Shown here: positions 27,446 to 37,056 of the stretch, piece after piece
Numbering within the stretch: position 1 is the stretch's first letter
Layout of the letters: each line of letters starts with the position of its first letter
NCBI RefSeq assembly: GCF_024138715.1
Contig: NZ_CP092074.1
Location: 1,612,001 to 1,676,000, forward strand
Origin: Emticicia sp. 21SJ11W-3
Lineage (GTDB): Bacteria; Bacteroidota; Bacteroidia; Cytophagales; Spirosomataceae
Reading direction: 5' to 3'
DNA: 64,000 bases
Notes under the pieces: model-generated
Database searches by the model: none
What the model was told of the DNA's origin: nothing
The model's input: only the letters and a program-made list of their open reading frames with translations
Position numbers and translations under genes: made by a program

Positions 27446-28894
27446 ATGGAAAATGATGTTTTATATACATCTAACAGAAATAAACTTAAGAGTATATGGC
27501 TAATACCATTTACTCTTATTGCTGTTATTTTAGGATGGGCCATTGCTAATATAGGAATAACCATCGGAATGATGGTTATTGTTTTGCCGTTTGTAATTGC
27601 CTTCGTAATTGTTCTTTTCTACAAGCCCCGGTTTGGCATCTATTTCTTTTTAGTCTATTGCTTTTTAATGCCTACATTGGGCAAACACATAGTCGGTATT
27701 CAGTTTGGTTTGGGAATGGATGCCATTCTTGTGCTGATTGTCTTAAGCCTTTTATTTAATACCACAAACAGATATAGAATCAGGCATCTCAATAACGATT
27801 TGTTTTGGATTGCTTTTGTTTGGTTTGTAATTACGGTTCTGCAAATCGGAAACCCTGAAAGACCCAGCTTTGAAGGATGGTTTTATGAAATGAGGTCAAC
27901 CACCTTATATTGGATACTGACAGTATCAACTGGCTATTTATTGCTCAATAAAAAGAAAGATGTAAATATCTTTCTCAATATCATCATTATTTTGTCGCTG
28001 CTAGGTGCACTTTATGGGGTAAAGCAAAATATACTCGGGCCCGATGCTGCAGAAATGAGATGGCTGGAGGCAGGAGCAAAAGTTACACACATTTTGTTTG
28101 GCAAGCTACGGATATTCTCTTACTATCCGGAGGCTGCCCAGTTTGGGGCATCGCAGGCGCAGTTATCTATTATGTGTTTTATACTGGCCGTTGGGCCATA
28201 TAGTAAGGCAAAGAAACTCGGGTATTTGATAGCCGCCGTTATTATTTTTTATGGAATGCTGCTTTCTGGAACGCGCGGAGCCATGGCAGCACTGGTTGGT
28301 GGCGGTTTTACTTTTCTGGTTTTAAGCAAGCAGATAAAGATGCTGATTTTAGGGTCAGTAATTGGTCTTGGTTTTCTAGGCATGTTGAAGTACACCACCA
28401 TTGGCAACGGCAATGCCCAGATTGTTAGATTCAGAACATCACTTGACCCTGAAGACCCATCATTGCAGGCAAGGTTACGGAATCAGAAAAAACTAAGTGA
28501 ATTTATAAAAAACAAGCCTTTTGGTGCCGGTGTGGGTACAATGGGTAACTGGGGTACTAAATACAACGCAGATAAGTTTATTTCAACCATACCGCCAGAC
28601 AGCATGTATGTAAAAATATGGGGCATGTACGGCATAGTCGGGTTTATTATCTGGTTTGGAAGCATGATGTACATAACCGGTAAATGCTCTGGCATAATCT
28701 GGAAAACCCGTGACCCTGTTCTCAAAAATCAGCTTACATCTATATGTGCCGGGGCAACGGGTATTCTGCTGTGTAGTTATGGAAACGAAGTAATGAATGC
28801 CATGCCGTCGTCGGCAGTTATCTATTTCAGTTGGGTTATAATATGGCTAAGCCCAAGATGGGACACACCATTGCCTGTCGGTAACAGTAAATAA
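27446..28894 (+). CDS. O-antigen ligase / Wzy-type polymerase family membrane protein
   Basis: The 482-residue protein has about ten to twelve predicted membrane helices and the Wzy_C-type features: GTRGAMAALVGG in the middle and a large loop (FGAGVGTMGNWGTKYNADK, then PDSMYVKIWGMYGIVGFI). Proteins of this family join repeat units on a lipid carrier (polymerase) or transfer chains to a lipid or protein (ligase). In a locus with a flippase and a Wzc-like protein, polymerase is the more likely role. It is flanked by the Wzc-like gene and a GT2 gene on the same strand. Confidence 0.85.
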   Translation: MENDVLYTSNRNKLKSIWLIPFTLIAVILGWAIANIGITIGMMVIVLPFVIAFVIVLFYKPRFGIYFFLVYCFLMPTLGKHIVGIQFGLGMDAILVLIVLSLLFNTTNRYRIRHLNNDLFWIAFVWFVITVLQIGNPERPSFEGWFYEMRSTTLYWILTVSTGYLLLNKKKDVNIFLNIIIILSLLGALYGVKQNILGPDAAEMRWLEAGAKVTHILFGKLRIFSYYPEAAQFGASQAQLSIMCFILAVGPYSKAKKLGYLIAAVIIFYGMLLSGTRGAMAALVGGGFTFLVLSKQIKMLILGSVIGLGFLGMLKYTTIGNGNAQIVRFRTSLDPEDPSLQARLRNQKKLSEFIKNKPFGAGVGTMGNWGTKYNADKFISTIPPDSMYVKIWGMYGIVGFIIWFGSMMYITGKCSGIIWKTRDPVLKNQLTSICAGATGILLCSYGNEVMNAMPSSAVIYFSWVIIWLSPRWDTPLPVGNSK

Positions 28895-28917
28895 AAAACA
28901 ACCTAAAACTATTTGCG

Positions 28918-30090
28918 ATGCACTACGTGGGTCTTATTCTGCAATATGCTATTCTGATTTACCTTACCATACAGGTGGTGTATCTGCTGTTTTTTTCGGT
29001 TGCGGGTAAAGTGGGTAAAAAAACAGCCTTTGCCAAAGCTGCAAAAAACAGAAAGATACGCATTTTTATACCGGGGTATAAAGAAGACTCGGTTATTATT
29101 GCTACCGCAAAAGACGCCATCAGGCAGGATTACCCCGCTGAATTGTTTGAAGTAGTTATTATTGCTGATTCTTTCACCGAAAAAACGCTTATTGCTCTAA
29201 GGACTCTTCCAATTAAAATAGTTGAAGTGAGCTTCGAGAAAAGCACTAAGGGTAAAGCGCTGCAAAAAGCCATTGATGCCACCATTACTGACCCAGTTGA
29301 TATAGTGGTTATTCTTGATGCCGACAACCACATGGCCCCCGGTTTTTTGAATGCCGTAAACAACGCTTTTGAGGCTGGCTATGAGGCCGTGCAAGGCCAT
29401 CGCACAGCCAAGAATTTTCAGACCCCCTTTGCATTGCTGGACGCCTGCACAGAAGAAATTAATAACCATATTTTCAGAAGAGGCCATGTAGCAGTTGGTT
29501 TGCCCTCAGCTCTGATAGGCAGCGGTATGGCATTTAACTGGTCATTATTTGTAAACCTGCTGGCTGATATCGGCGATACCTCAGGTGAAGACAAAGAACT
29601 GGAGTTCAGGTTGATGAAGCTGCGCAAGAAAATTGCTTTTCTGGACGGCCATTATGTGTATGACGAAAAAGTGGCAAAAACGGAGGTGTTCAGCAAACAG
29701 AGAAGCCGCTGGCTGGCCATGCAAATAGAATTTCTTGAAAAGTATTTTGTTGAAGGCTGGGTAATGCTGTTTAAAGGCAATGTTTCTTTTTTCAATAAGG
29801 TGTTTCAGACCTACCTGCTGCCCAGAGTAATGTTGGTGGCAGTTCTGGTTTTGTGGGTAGCATTTACCTTTTTCCTCGTGCCGTCTTTGTTATATTACAG
29901 CCTGGGTTTATTTGTTGCCCTTGCTATTGCCTTGCTGATGGGGATTCCGGCAAAATGGTATAACAGACAACTGTTGGCTGCCTTTTTGCAGATACCGGTT
30001 GCTATTTTTTCTATTCTTATAGCAGCTTTAAATATAGGTAAAGCACGCAAAAAGTTTATACACACACCACACGGAGAAACAGAACATTAA
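28918..30090 (+). CDS. Processive-type GT2 glycosyltransferase with membrane helices
   Basis: The 390-residue protein begins with a membrane helix, followed by a GT-A domain (RIFIPGYKED, VILDADNHMAPGFL) and the acceptor/processivity motif QRSRWLAMQ. Two or three C-terminal membrane helices complete the chain. The D-x-D and Q-x-x-RW motifs place it with cellulose-synthase-like GT2 enzymes, but a non-processive role in repeat-unit assembly is equally possible. It is 23 bp after the polymerase gene and is followed by a very small ORF and a further glycosyltransferase. Confidence 0.87.
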   Translation: MHYVGLILQYAILIYLTIQVVYLLFFSVAGKVGKKTAFAKAAKNRKIRIFIPGYKEDSVIIATAKDAIRQDYPAELFEVVIIADSFTEKTLIALRTLPIKIVEVSFEKSTKGKALQKAIDATITDPVDIVVILDADNHMAPGFLNAVNNAFEAGYEAVQGHRTAKNFQTPFALLDACTEEINNHIFRRGHVAVGLPSALIGSGMAFNWSLFVNLLADIGDTSGEDKELEFRLMKLRKKIAFLDGHYVYDEKVAKTEVFSKQRSRWLAMQIEFLEKYFVEGWVMLFKGNVSFFNKVFQTYLLPRVMLVAVLVLWVAFTFFLVPSLLYYSLGLFVALAIALLMGIPAKWYNRQLLAAFLQIPVAIFSILIAALNIGKARKKFIHTPHGETEH

Positions 30091-30094
30091 AAAG

Positions 30095-30196
30095 ATGCCT
30101 TGGGAAATTATTGCCATACCCGCTATTGTATGTTTAATCTGGGGTTTTAAACAGGGGCTTAAAGCTAAAGAAAAAAAACATGTTAAAAGAGATTGA
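30095..30196 (+). CDS. Possible 33-residue membrane microprotein
   Basis: A 33-codon frame starts 4 bp after the stop of the GT2 gene, behind a purine-rich AAAAAG. It encodes MPWEIIAIPAIVCLIWGFKQ followed by a lysine-rich tail. One hydrophobic helix plus a basic tail is the usual layout of small membrane proteins. It overlaps the start of the next glycosyltransferase (30180) by 17 bases in another frame, so it could also be a leader peptide that couples translation. No homologue can be checked here. Confidence 0.42.
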   Translation: MPWEIIAIPAIVCLIWGFKQGLKAKEKKHVKRD

Positions 30197-31388
30197 CGCA
30201 TACATAGTTATTGCCCAGCAGGAATGGGAGCTGAACCTGGGCAGTAATGCCCGTAACCTGGCTGTTGAATTCAGCAAGAACAAACCGGTTATGTATGTTA
30301 ATCCTGCTATTGATATAAAATCTGTTTATAAACAGGCCAACACTGAGGCCGGTAAAAAACGTTTGAAACTGTCTTTAGGCTTTGGAGAAAATACCGTTAA
30401 AGCAGCAGACAACCTTTGGGTACATACCCCGGCTACTGTATCTTATTCTATAAACTGGCTGCGGAATATTTCATTATACAATTTTCTGAACAGAAGAAAC
30501 GGAAAAGGCTTTTTTGACAGCCTAAAAAAAGCCATTAAACAATTGGGCTGGAAAGCAGAAAGATGCGTGGTTTTAAACGACAGCCAGATGTTTACAGGCT
30601 TGTATACCAAAGCATATCTAAAGCCTTTGCTTAGCTTTTATTATATAAGAGATAATCTGGTGGAGCACCCTTATTTTAAGTTTCATGGAACAAGAATAGA
30701 GCCAGATACCATAAAAGTTGCCGATGCTGTTTTTGCAAATTCGGCCTATCTGGCGCAGTACGCACGGCAGTTTCATCAGTTAAGTCTGGATATTGGCCAG
30801 GGTTGTGAAACCGATATGTATGACCCCGACCAAAGCTATCAGGAGCCAGCTGACCTGAAAGATATACCAAAGCCCAGAATTGGTTATACCGGGTTTCTTA
30901 CCGGCAAAAGGCTCGACATAAAGTTATTGGAAGAGCTGGCCACCACAAGAAAAGAATGGCAATTTGTTTTGATTGGGCCGGAAGAAGCCATGTTTCAGGC
31001 CAGCCAGTTGCACGGCATGAGCAATGTGCATTTTCTGGGTTCTAAAAAACCAGCTCAATTGCCGGCCTATATCCGGTTTATGGATGTTTGCATGAATCCC
31101 CAACTCGTTAATGAACTGACCATAGGTAACTACCCGCGCAAAATTGATGAATATCTGGCTATGGGTAAGCCAACCGTGGCCACCGATACCATTGCCATGC
31201 AGATGTTTTTGCCACATGTTGAATTGGCCGTGGGTACACTGGCATACATAAAGGCTATTGAAAAGGCGCTTCAGCTACAAACAGAAGCAGAAAAAAAAGC
31301 AGCTATTGCCTGTGGTAAAAGCCATACCTGGGAGGCCTGCGTTGAGAAAATATTTGAGGTTCAGAATCAATTACTGGCTGGCAAATAG
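30180..31388 (+). CDS. Glycosyltransferase, TuaH/GT4-like
   Basis: The 402-residue soluble protein has a two-domain GT-B layout. The N-terminal half has AYIVIAQQEWELNLGSNARN and FYYIRDNLVEHPYFK. The C-terminal half carries RIGYTGFLTGKRLDIKLL, FVLIGPEE, VHFLGSKKPAQLPAYI and NYPRKIDEYLAMGKPTVATD, the nucleotide-sugar binding region. The pattern is that of TuaH-like transferases of Bacteroidota exopolysaccharide loci. Donor sugar is unknown. The ATG at 30180 overlaps the small upstream ORF. Confidence 0.82.
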   Translation: MLKEIDAYIVIAQQEWELNLGSNARNLAVEFSKNKPVMYVNPAIDIKSVYKQANTEAGKKRLKLSLGFGENTVKAADNLWVHTPATVSYSINWLRNISLYNFLNRRNGKGFFDSLKKAIKQLGWKAERCVVLNDSQMFTGLYTKAYLKPLLSFYYIRDNLVEHPYFKFHGTRIEPDTIKVADAVFANSAYLAQYARQFHQLSLDIGQGCETDMYDPDQSYQEPADLKDIPKPRIGYTGFLTGKRLDIKLLEELATTRKEWQFVLIGPEEAMFQASQLHGMSNVHFLGSKKPAQLPAYIRFMDVCMNPQLVNELTIGNYPRKIDEYLAMGKPTVATDTIAMQMFLPHVELAVGTLAYIKAIEKALQLQTEAEKKAAIACGKSHTWEACVEKIFEVQNQLLAGK

Positions 31389-31432
31389 TACCTACCCTCT
31401 TAAAAAACATTTTACCAAGCACTAATTAACCT

Positions 31433-32800
31433 ATGATTCATACCCTTAAAAAAGGAATAGCTAAACTGCAAAACAGACATTTCTTATCCTTGTTTGCCAA
31501 CGGGAGCATGGCTGTTTTATCAATGGTTACTATCGGTATTCTGTTTCGATACTTACCTGCTACCGAAATCGGTTACTGGTTTTTCTTTCAGACTGTTTTT
31601 GTTTTGCTCGATACTTTCAGAACCGGTTTTCTTCAGGTGGGCTTAATCAAGTTTTTTTCAGGTACAGAAAAAGAACGGGGTGATGCCGTTCTGGGCTCGG
31701 TATGGTTTTTGGGTCTGGCAATTACAGCCATTATGATTGTGGCCAACATACTGTTTTATGTTGGTGCGCATTTGTTAAACTTTACCGGCAATGAGGGTAT
31801 CATGAATACCATCCGCTGGTTCGGAATCACCTTTTTATGCACGCTTCCTTCTGCCATCTCGTCGTGGATACTGCAAGCCAGCCAAAGATTTGACAAGCTA
31901 CTGATACTACGTATACTCAATCAGGGCTTTTTTATTGTGATGATTCTGCTCACTATCATCTTTGGTAAACTGCACAGTGATTTACTGTTTATGATAAACG
32001 CCGGAAGCGCCTTTGTGGTAAGCAGCTATTGTATTATTAAAGGCTGGACACACATACGGACGTTCCCGAACCGAACCAGGGAAATCATACTTGATTTGTT
32101 CAATTTCGGTAAATATAGCGTTGGTACATCCATCAGTACCAACTTGCTGCGTAGTTCGGATACGTTCATCATTATGTTTCTGTTGGGTACGGCGGGGCCT
32201 GCTGCCATTGCCATGTATGCTATTCCGATGCGCCTGATGGAAATCATTGAAATTCCGCTGCGTAGTTTTCTGGCTACCGGTATGCCATCTATGTCGGCTG
32301 CTTTTAACAGAGGCAATAAAAAAGAAGTAACCGAAATTATGCAGAAGTATGCGGGCACCATCTCAATCGGTTTAATACCGGTATCTATTCTGATAATTTT
32401 ATTGGCAGATTTTGCAGTTGAGTTGTTAGGCGGTAGTAAGTATGTGGGCACAGATGCAACTTCGGCCTATCGGATTCTGATGAGTTTTGCCATGGTGCTA
32501 CCCATTGACCGATTCCTAGGTATCACGCTAGACATCATACATAAACCTAAAATAAATTTTTATAAAGTACTTATCATGCTTGCTACCAATGTGGTGTTCG
32601 ATTTTATCGCGCTTACGGTTTTTAAAACCATCAATGGTGTGGCATTAGCTACTTTCTTCACGCTTATATCCGGTACATTCTTTGGTTATTATTGGTTAAG
32701 AAAATACCTCGACTTTACCTTGCTGAGTTTCTATACGGTAGGGTTTTCGCAGATAAGCGCTTTCGCCAAACAGTATTTTAGCAAGCATAAAAAGGTCTGA
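31433..32800 (+). CDS. Wzx-type polysaccharide flippase
   Basis: The 455-residue protein has about twelve to fourteen predicted membrane helices and lies in the MATE/MOP superfamily. Typical segments are FRYLPATEIGYWFFFQTVF near the N-terminus and YAIPMRLMEIIEIPLRSFLA in the middle. Such proteins move lipid-linked repeat units across the inner membrane before Wzy polymerises them. With the polymerase, co-polymerase and priming transferase it makes a nearly complete Wzx/Wzy pathway. Confidence 0.87.
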   Translation: MIHTLKKGIAKLQNRHFLSLFANGSMAVLSMVTIGILFRYLPATEIGYWFFFQTVFVLLDTFRTGFLQVGLIKFFSGTEKERGDAVLGSVWFLGLAITAIMIVANILFYVGAHLLNFTGNEGIMNTIRWFGITFLCTLPSAISSWILQASQRFDKLLILRILNQGFFIVMILLTIIFGKLHSDLLFMINAGSAFVVSSYCIIKGWTHIRTFPNRTREIILDLFNFGKYSVGTSISTNLLRSSDTFIIMFLLGTAGPAAIAMYAIPMRLMEIIEIPLRSFLATGMPSMSAAFNRGNKKEVTEIMQKYAGTISIGLIPVSILIILLADFAVELLGGSKYVGTDATSAYRILMSFAMVLPIDRFLGITLDIIHKPKINFYKVLIMLATNVVFDFIALTVFKTINGVALATFFTLISGTFFGYYWLRKYLDFTLLSFYTVGFSQISAFAKQYFSKHKKV

Positions 32801-33013
32801 AGGACGTTTTGTACTTTTCTGAAAATACACTTTAGTTGCATTGTTAATTAGCAGGGGCTATTGGTTCTTTGTAAAAGCAGTAGATGGTTATATACCTCAT
32901 AACTGCCTGTGGATTATTTTGATTACTTGCGTTTTTTATCGGAGGCAAAGTAAATTGTCTCAATAATTATTCTTTACGTATCTGGTATTGTTTACGCTTA
33001 CTATTTAAAAAAG

Positions 33014-34093
33014 ATGAATCGAATTAAGTTTCTGGATGGTTTCAGGGGGCTGGCAATCCTGATGGTTATACTGTATCATGCCTACACAAGATGGCCCGCC
33101 ATGGTGCCTTATGGCAGCCAGTATGCTGACTTCCCGCTTTTTGAAAAAGGCTGGTTAGGGGTACAGCTGTTTTTCCTGATTTCAGGCTTTGTAATTTTAA
33201 TGACGCTCGAAAAATGCTATTCATTTAAAGAATTTATTATTAAAAGATGGCTAAGGTTATTTCCGGCAATGCTTATAGCCACTGTGTTAATTTATGCCAC
33301 AGCCAGATTTTTACCTGAAAGACCCGGCGGCATACCACCATTGAAAGATGTGATACCGGGTTTGCTTTTTATGGAACCAGCCTGGATTAACAAAATATTC
33401 CACAATAATCAGGGGTATCTGGAGGGCGTATTCTGGTCGTTGTATGTTGAAGTTAAATATTACTTTATATTTGGCCTGCTTTATTTTTTCTGGGGTAGAA
33501 TAAAAGCAATTGTTTCTATTTTCTTGATTTTTATAGGTGGAATGATTATCAAAATTCTGGTTGAAGAAATGGGATTCAAAGCACTGGTACCGGTTAATGT
33601 TTTAACACACCAGATTAGTTTTATTTATTTTGGCTGGTTTGCCTGCGGTTCTCTTATGTATATTTATTATAAAGAGCATCAAAAGTCATTTTTAGGCTAC
33701 GCTTTGGCAACTGGAGTTATTTCATCGGTATCGTCGCTCTTTCTTACTTTTGGAAGAACCCCTGCCGTATTTCTATGGGCAATAATGATTCTGGCTATTT
33801 TTATGGCCACCATTTACTCAGATAAATTGAAGGCCTTATTTGATAACAAGGTGTTGGTTTATATGGGTTTTGTTAGTTATCCTCTCTACCTGATTCACGA
33901 AAGCGCTATGATAGCGATGATAATAAAACTGAATAGGTACTTTCCGTCTATTCCGGGTTTATTGCTACCTGTACTACCCATTGCATTTCTCATTGGTGTT
34001 TCGCATCTGATAGCCAAATATGGCGAACCGCCGATTCATAATTTTTTGAAGAAAGTAGTTAAACTGCCCGCTCATAAACCTGCTGCCAACTGA
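33014..34093 (+). CDS. Acyltransferase family 3 (O-acetyltransferase-like) membrane protein
   Basis: The 359-residue protein starts MNRIKFLDGFRGLAILMVIL followed by the conserved histidine-containing YHAYTR, the signature of acyltransferase family 3, and has about ten membrane helices. These enzymes acetylate or succinylate polysaccharides using a cytoplasmic acyl donor. It is 213 bp after the flippase gene; the gap holds no ORF or terminator that I could see. It is the last plus-strand gene before a bidirectional-looking terminator. Confidence 0.9.
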   Translation: MNRIKFLDGFRGLAILMVILYHAYTRWPAMVPYGSQYADFPLFEKGWLGVQLFFLISGFVILMTLEKCYSFKEFIIKRWLRLFPAMLIATVLIYATARFLPERPGGIPPLKDVIPGLLFMEPAWINKIFHNNQGYLEGVFWSLYVEVKYYFIFGLLYFFWGRIKAIVSIFLIFIGGMIIKILVEEMGFKALVPVNVLTHQISFIYFGWFACGSLMYIYYKEHQKSFLGYALATGVISSVSSLFLTFGRTPAVFLWAIMILAIFMATIYSDKLKALFDNKVLVYMGFVSYPLYLIHESAMIAMIIKLNRYFPSIPGLLLPVLPIAFLIGVSHLIAKYGEPPIHNFLKKVVKLPAHKPAAN

Positions 34094-34197
34094 GCAGCAC
34101 AAAAAAATCTCTGCCTAAAAAGACTCCTTCAATAGGCATAGTATTTTGTATTTGAAGTGAAAACGGTTCAGAATGTTTAAGGATACGTATATGGTTG

Positions 34198-34228
34198 AAA
34201 AATCCGGTTCGCGAAGGACCGGATTTTT
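34198..34228 (+). terminator. Intrinsic terminator at the end of the plus-strand exopolysaccharide genes
   Basis: AAAAATCCGGT and ACCGGATTTTT form a perfect 11-bp stem with a 9-nt loop, about 105 bp after the acyltransferase stop and 78 bp before the convergent glycosyltransferase stop. The A/T ends on both sides allow it to work in both directions. Confidence 0.85.
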
Positions 34229-34305
34229 CATTATCGGGGTGACAGGATTTTTATACAGACATGTGCCAGAGGCTTGCATATACTAAAGAAAGCCAAAGCT
34301 ATTGA

Positions 34306-35436
34306 CTAAGCCAGCACTTCATTATAGATGTTCACTACTTCCTGAGCAGTTTTTTGCCACGAAAACATGGCAGCTCTTTTAATTCCGTAGTCAATTGATG
34401 TCTTACGTATCTCGTTATCAGTAAGAACTTTTATTATTTTTTCTGCAATCTGCTCCGGTTGTGTCGGATCTATTAATAGGGCTCCGTTTCCGGCCACCTC
34501 CGGCATGGCAGAGGTGTTGCTGGTAATAACCGGCGTACCGCAACTCATAGCTTCCAGAATAGGAATACCGAAACTCTCACGCAGGGAAGGGTACAAAAAC
34601 AATTGCGCCAGCCGGTATAGATTCGGCAACTCCTTGTTTGGGATATAACCGGTAAGCATAATATGGTTCAGTAGGTATTCGCTGTTCTGCGATTTCAGCA
34701 AGGCGTGCAAATGCTCTTTACCGAAATCAGGCATAACCATCTTGAAATCAAGCTGGCCTCTTTGATGAAGTATATCCAGGGCCTTCATAACATTGGGCAG
34801 ATTCTTCTTTGGGTCGGTGTTACCCAAAAAAAGAATAAATTTATCAGGCAAGCCCATTTTCTTTTGAAAAGCTAGTAATTCGGCCTCATTTCGCTCTGGT
34901 GTAAAATGCTTGCCGCAGGCATTGTAAACCGTTCTTACTTTATCAGGCGAAATGTTAAGACCTTCAATAATGCGTTCACGTTCGTAATCGCTTACGGTTA
35001 TGATTATTTCTGCTTTTGAGGCTATTCTGGGCACGTTCCAGCGCCGGTACAGATTACCAAAACGCTGGTAATAGGTGCCTTCTCGAATCATCCATTTTTC
35101 AAGATAAATAATATCATGAATTGTAACCACTAATGGAACAGAAGAGCCGATAGGAGCGGTGTTACTGGTACAATGCAGTAAATCTATGTTATCCTGCCTG
35201 CCGGCTTTAGGTAGAAGGCTTTGTTCCCAAACAGGATACAAGGCAGGTTTGGTTATATGCAGATGCGTATTGGCGCTGTTTGAAAGCGCTTGCATGTCTT
35301 CGTCGGGCTGGGCATAGACAAAATACTCATGAGGAGTATTTAATTGCTGCAACTCACGGAGTACCTCCAGGATAACAATATCCATTCCGTGTTTCTTTTT
35401 TCTGAAAATCCGTTGAGCTTCTATACCTATACGCAT
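34306..35436 (-). CDS. GT4 glycosyltransferase
   Basis: The 376-residue GT-B enzyme shows the group-1 features FILFLGNTDPKKNLPNVMKA and FLYPSLRESFGIPILEAMSC with the E-x7-E motif, followed by GTPVITSNTSAMPEVAGNGA. The N-terminus MRIGIEAQRIFRKKKHGMD is typical of mannosyl- or rhamnosyl-transferases in such clusters, but the sugar is not determined. It is the last gene of the minus-strand operon that begins with the response regulator at 39627. Confidence 0.9.
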   Translation of the reverse strand: MRIGIEAQRIFRKKKHGMDIVILEVLRELQQLNTPHEYFVYAQPDEDMQALSNSANTHLHITKPALYPVWEQSLLPKAGRQDNIDLLHCTSNTAPIGSSVPLVVTIHDIIYLEKWMIREGTYYQRFGNLYRRWNVPRIASKAEIIITVSDYERERIIEGLNISPDKVRTVYNACGKHFTPERNEAELLAFQKKMGLPDKFILFLGNTDPKKNLPNVMKALDILHQRGQLDFKMVMPDFGKEHLHALLKSQNSEYLLNHIMLTGYIPNKELPNLYRLAQLFLYPSLRESFGIPILEAMSCGTPVITSNTSAMPEVAGNGALLIDPTQPEQIAEKIIKVLTDNEIRKTSIDYGIKRAAMFSWQKTAQEVVNIYNEVLA

Positions 35437-35467
35437 TGCGAAGTTTGTTTATATGCTGCTGTACTGA

Positions 35468-36376
35468 TTATTTTTTATCGTGAATATCGGCTGAACCATT
35501 GCTGAAGTTCCAGGCTAAACCCTGCCAGAAGGCCTTTAGATGTGCGGTGTCTCCTTTTATCAGGTACCCGAGTAAATTTTTTGGTATGGCAATGATGAAA
35601 TAATAGAGATACATTAAAACCCGCTGGAACCCGAAGGTATTACGGCGTAAATACAATAAACGATTCCGGCCGTAATAATAAGTTTTAAGCGTAGAGCCTT
35701 TTCCGGTACTGATAGATTCTTTATGCCATATTTTGCTTTTGGGTTCATACCAGATGGTGTATCCCGCCCGTTTGAAACGTTCGCAATAATCCATTTCTTC
35801 ATAGTATAGAAAGAAAAGTTCGGCCATTAGGCCTACTTTTTCCATGGCAGTTCTGGAAAACATCATGGCTGCTCCATGTGCCCTCGAGGTTGGTCTGGCT
35901 TCATTATACTGGCCTTTGTCTTTTTCAAGATAGCCAATTGAAAACCCTCTGCCGGTGATAGGATTTATGGGCAGAAAACCCGCAAACTGAATGGTATCCG
36001 GCTCATCAAAGTAGAGGATTTTCGGGCATACTACCCCAATGGTTGTATCGCTTTGCATACGTGCCACCAATGGTTCAAGAAAATCCGGCGCTACTTCGGT
36101 GTCATTATTCAGTAAAAAGATGTAATCGCCGGTGGCTAGTTCTATTCCCTGATTGTTACCACCTGCAAAACCCCTGTTTTCTCCTGTTTCCAGATATTTA
36201 ATCCACGGAAATCTGATGGGTAATTCATGCCCGGGCGTTTTTGTGCTGTTATCTACCACAACCACTTCAACATTAGGGTAAGTGATTTTTTCGAGCGATT
36301 GCAATAGCTCGGCCGTAACAGCTGTGCCGTTAAAATTAATGGTGATAATTGAAACCTTGGGGAAATCGGCGGGCAT
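35468..36376 (-). CDS. GT2 glycosyltransferase (rhamnosyltransferase-like)
   Basis: The 302-residue protein starts MPADFPKVSIITINFNGTAV and shows GENRGFAGGNNQGIELATGD, YIFLLNNDTEVAPDFL and FLYYEEMDYCERFKRAGY. This is the layout of GT2 enzymes of the WcaA/rhamnosyltransferase group, usually soluble or peripheral. The ATG at 36376 was chosen because the longer frame would overlap the upstream acetyltransferase by about 100 bp and adds residues without family character. The gap to the acetyltransferase is then 25 bp. Confidence 0.88.
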   Translation of the reverse strand: MPADFPKVSIITINFNGTAVTAELLQSLEKITYPNVEVVVVDNSTKTPGHELPIRFPWIKYLETGENRGFAGGNNQGIELATGDYIFLLNNDTEVAPDFLEPLVARMQSDTTIGVVCPKILYFDEPDTIQFAGFLPINPITGRGFSIGYLEKDKGQYNEARPTSRAHGAAMMFSRTAMEKVGLMAELFFLYYEEMDYCERFKRAGYTIWYEPKSKIWHKESISTGKGSTLKTYYYGRNRLLYLRRNTFGFQRVLMYLYYFIIAIPKNLLGYLIKGDTAHLKAFWQGLAWNFSNGSADIHDKK

Positions 36377-36401
36377 AGGTAAATGGGGCTTAAGAAAACA
36401 A

Positions 36402-37046
36402 TTATCCGTTAGCCGGAGATGATTCTTTTTTAATGGTGCTTTCCCACCTTTGCGAGGCAGGATTGTACTGTTTAATAACTCTGGCTGGATTGCCGACTGC
36501 CACACTAAACGGCGGGATGCTTTTGGTAACTACGGCTCCGGCAGCTACCACGCTATGTTTACCAATGGTAACACCTGCAGTTAGCACGGCATTGGCTCCT
36601 ACCCAGCAATCATCTTCAATAACAATAGGAGAGGTCGTAACCGGTTGCAGCGAAATGGGCGTTTCAACATCAGTGTAAGTATGGTTTAGCCCGCTCATTA
36701 CAATATTTTGTGCCAGTATTACATTATTACCAATGCTTACCGGGCCTATTACCACATTGCCAATACCTATTCTTGAATTATTGCCAATACTTACCGGGCC
36801 AACACCGTTATTGACGGTAGCAAAGTCTTCAATAGTGCTGTAATTGCCAATACTGAAAGGTTGAAACGGCAGAACGTCCATCCGGGTTCTGTGGCAAATA
36901 GTTACTCCTTTGCCTTTTTTATGAAAAAACGGATTAACAAACCACGCAACCCATAGCCGGGGTCTTGCCTGATGTTTAGGTATTAAACACCAGTGCACAA
37001 ATTGCTTCAGGCTCTGGTTGGTTTTAATTATTTGTATAATTGACAT
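36402..37046 (-). CDS. Hexapeptide-repeat acyltransferase (left-handed beta-helix)
   Basis: The 214-residue protein (start ATG 37046, MSIIQIIKTNQS) has many isoleucine-x4 hexapeptide turns: VSIGNNSRIGIGNVVIGPVS and IVIEDDCWVGANAVLTAGVT, ending VAVGNPARVIK. The HTYTDVETPI segment supplies the family histidine (H in GLNHTY). Such trimeric enzymes transfer acetyl from acetyl-CoA to a sugar hydroxyl or amine. It lies between two GT2 genes and probably modifies one sugar of the exopolysaccharide. The longer in-frame start adds 43 cysteine- and arginine-rich residues and was rejected. Confidence 0.88.
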   Translation of the reverse strand: MSIIQIIKTNQSLKQFVHWCLIPKHQARPRLWVAWFVNPFFHKKGKGVTICHRTRMDVLPFQPFSIGNYSTIEDFATVNNGVGPVSIGNNSRIGIGNVVIGPVSIGNNVILAQNIVMSGLNHTYTDVETPISLQPVTTSPIVIEDDCWVGANAVLTAGVTIGKHSVVAAGAVVTKSIPPFSVAVGNPARVIKQYNPASQRWESTIKKESSPANG

Positions 37047-37056
37047 GGCCGTGTAT

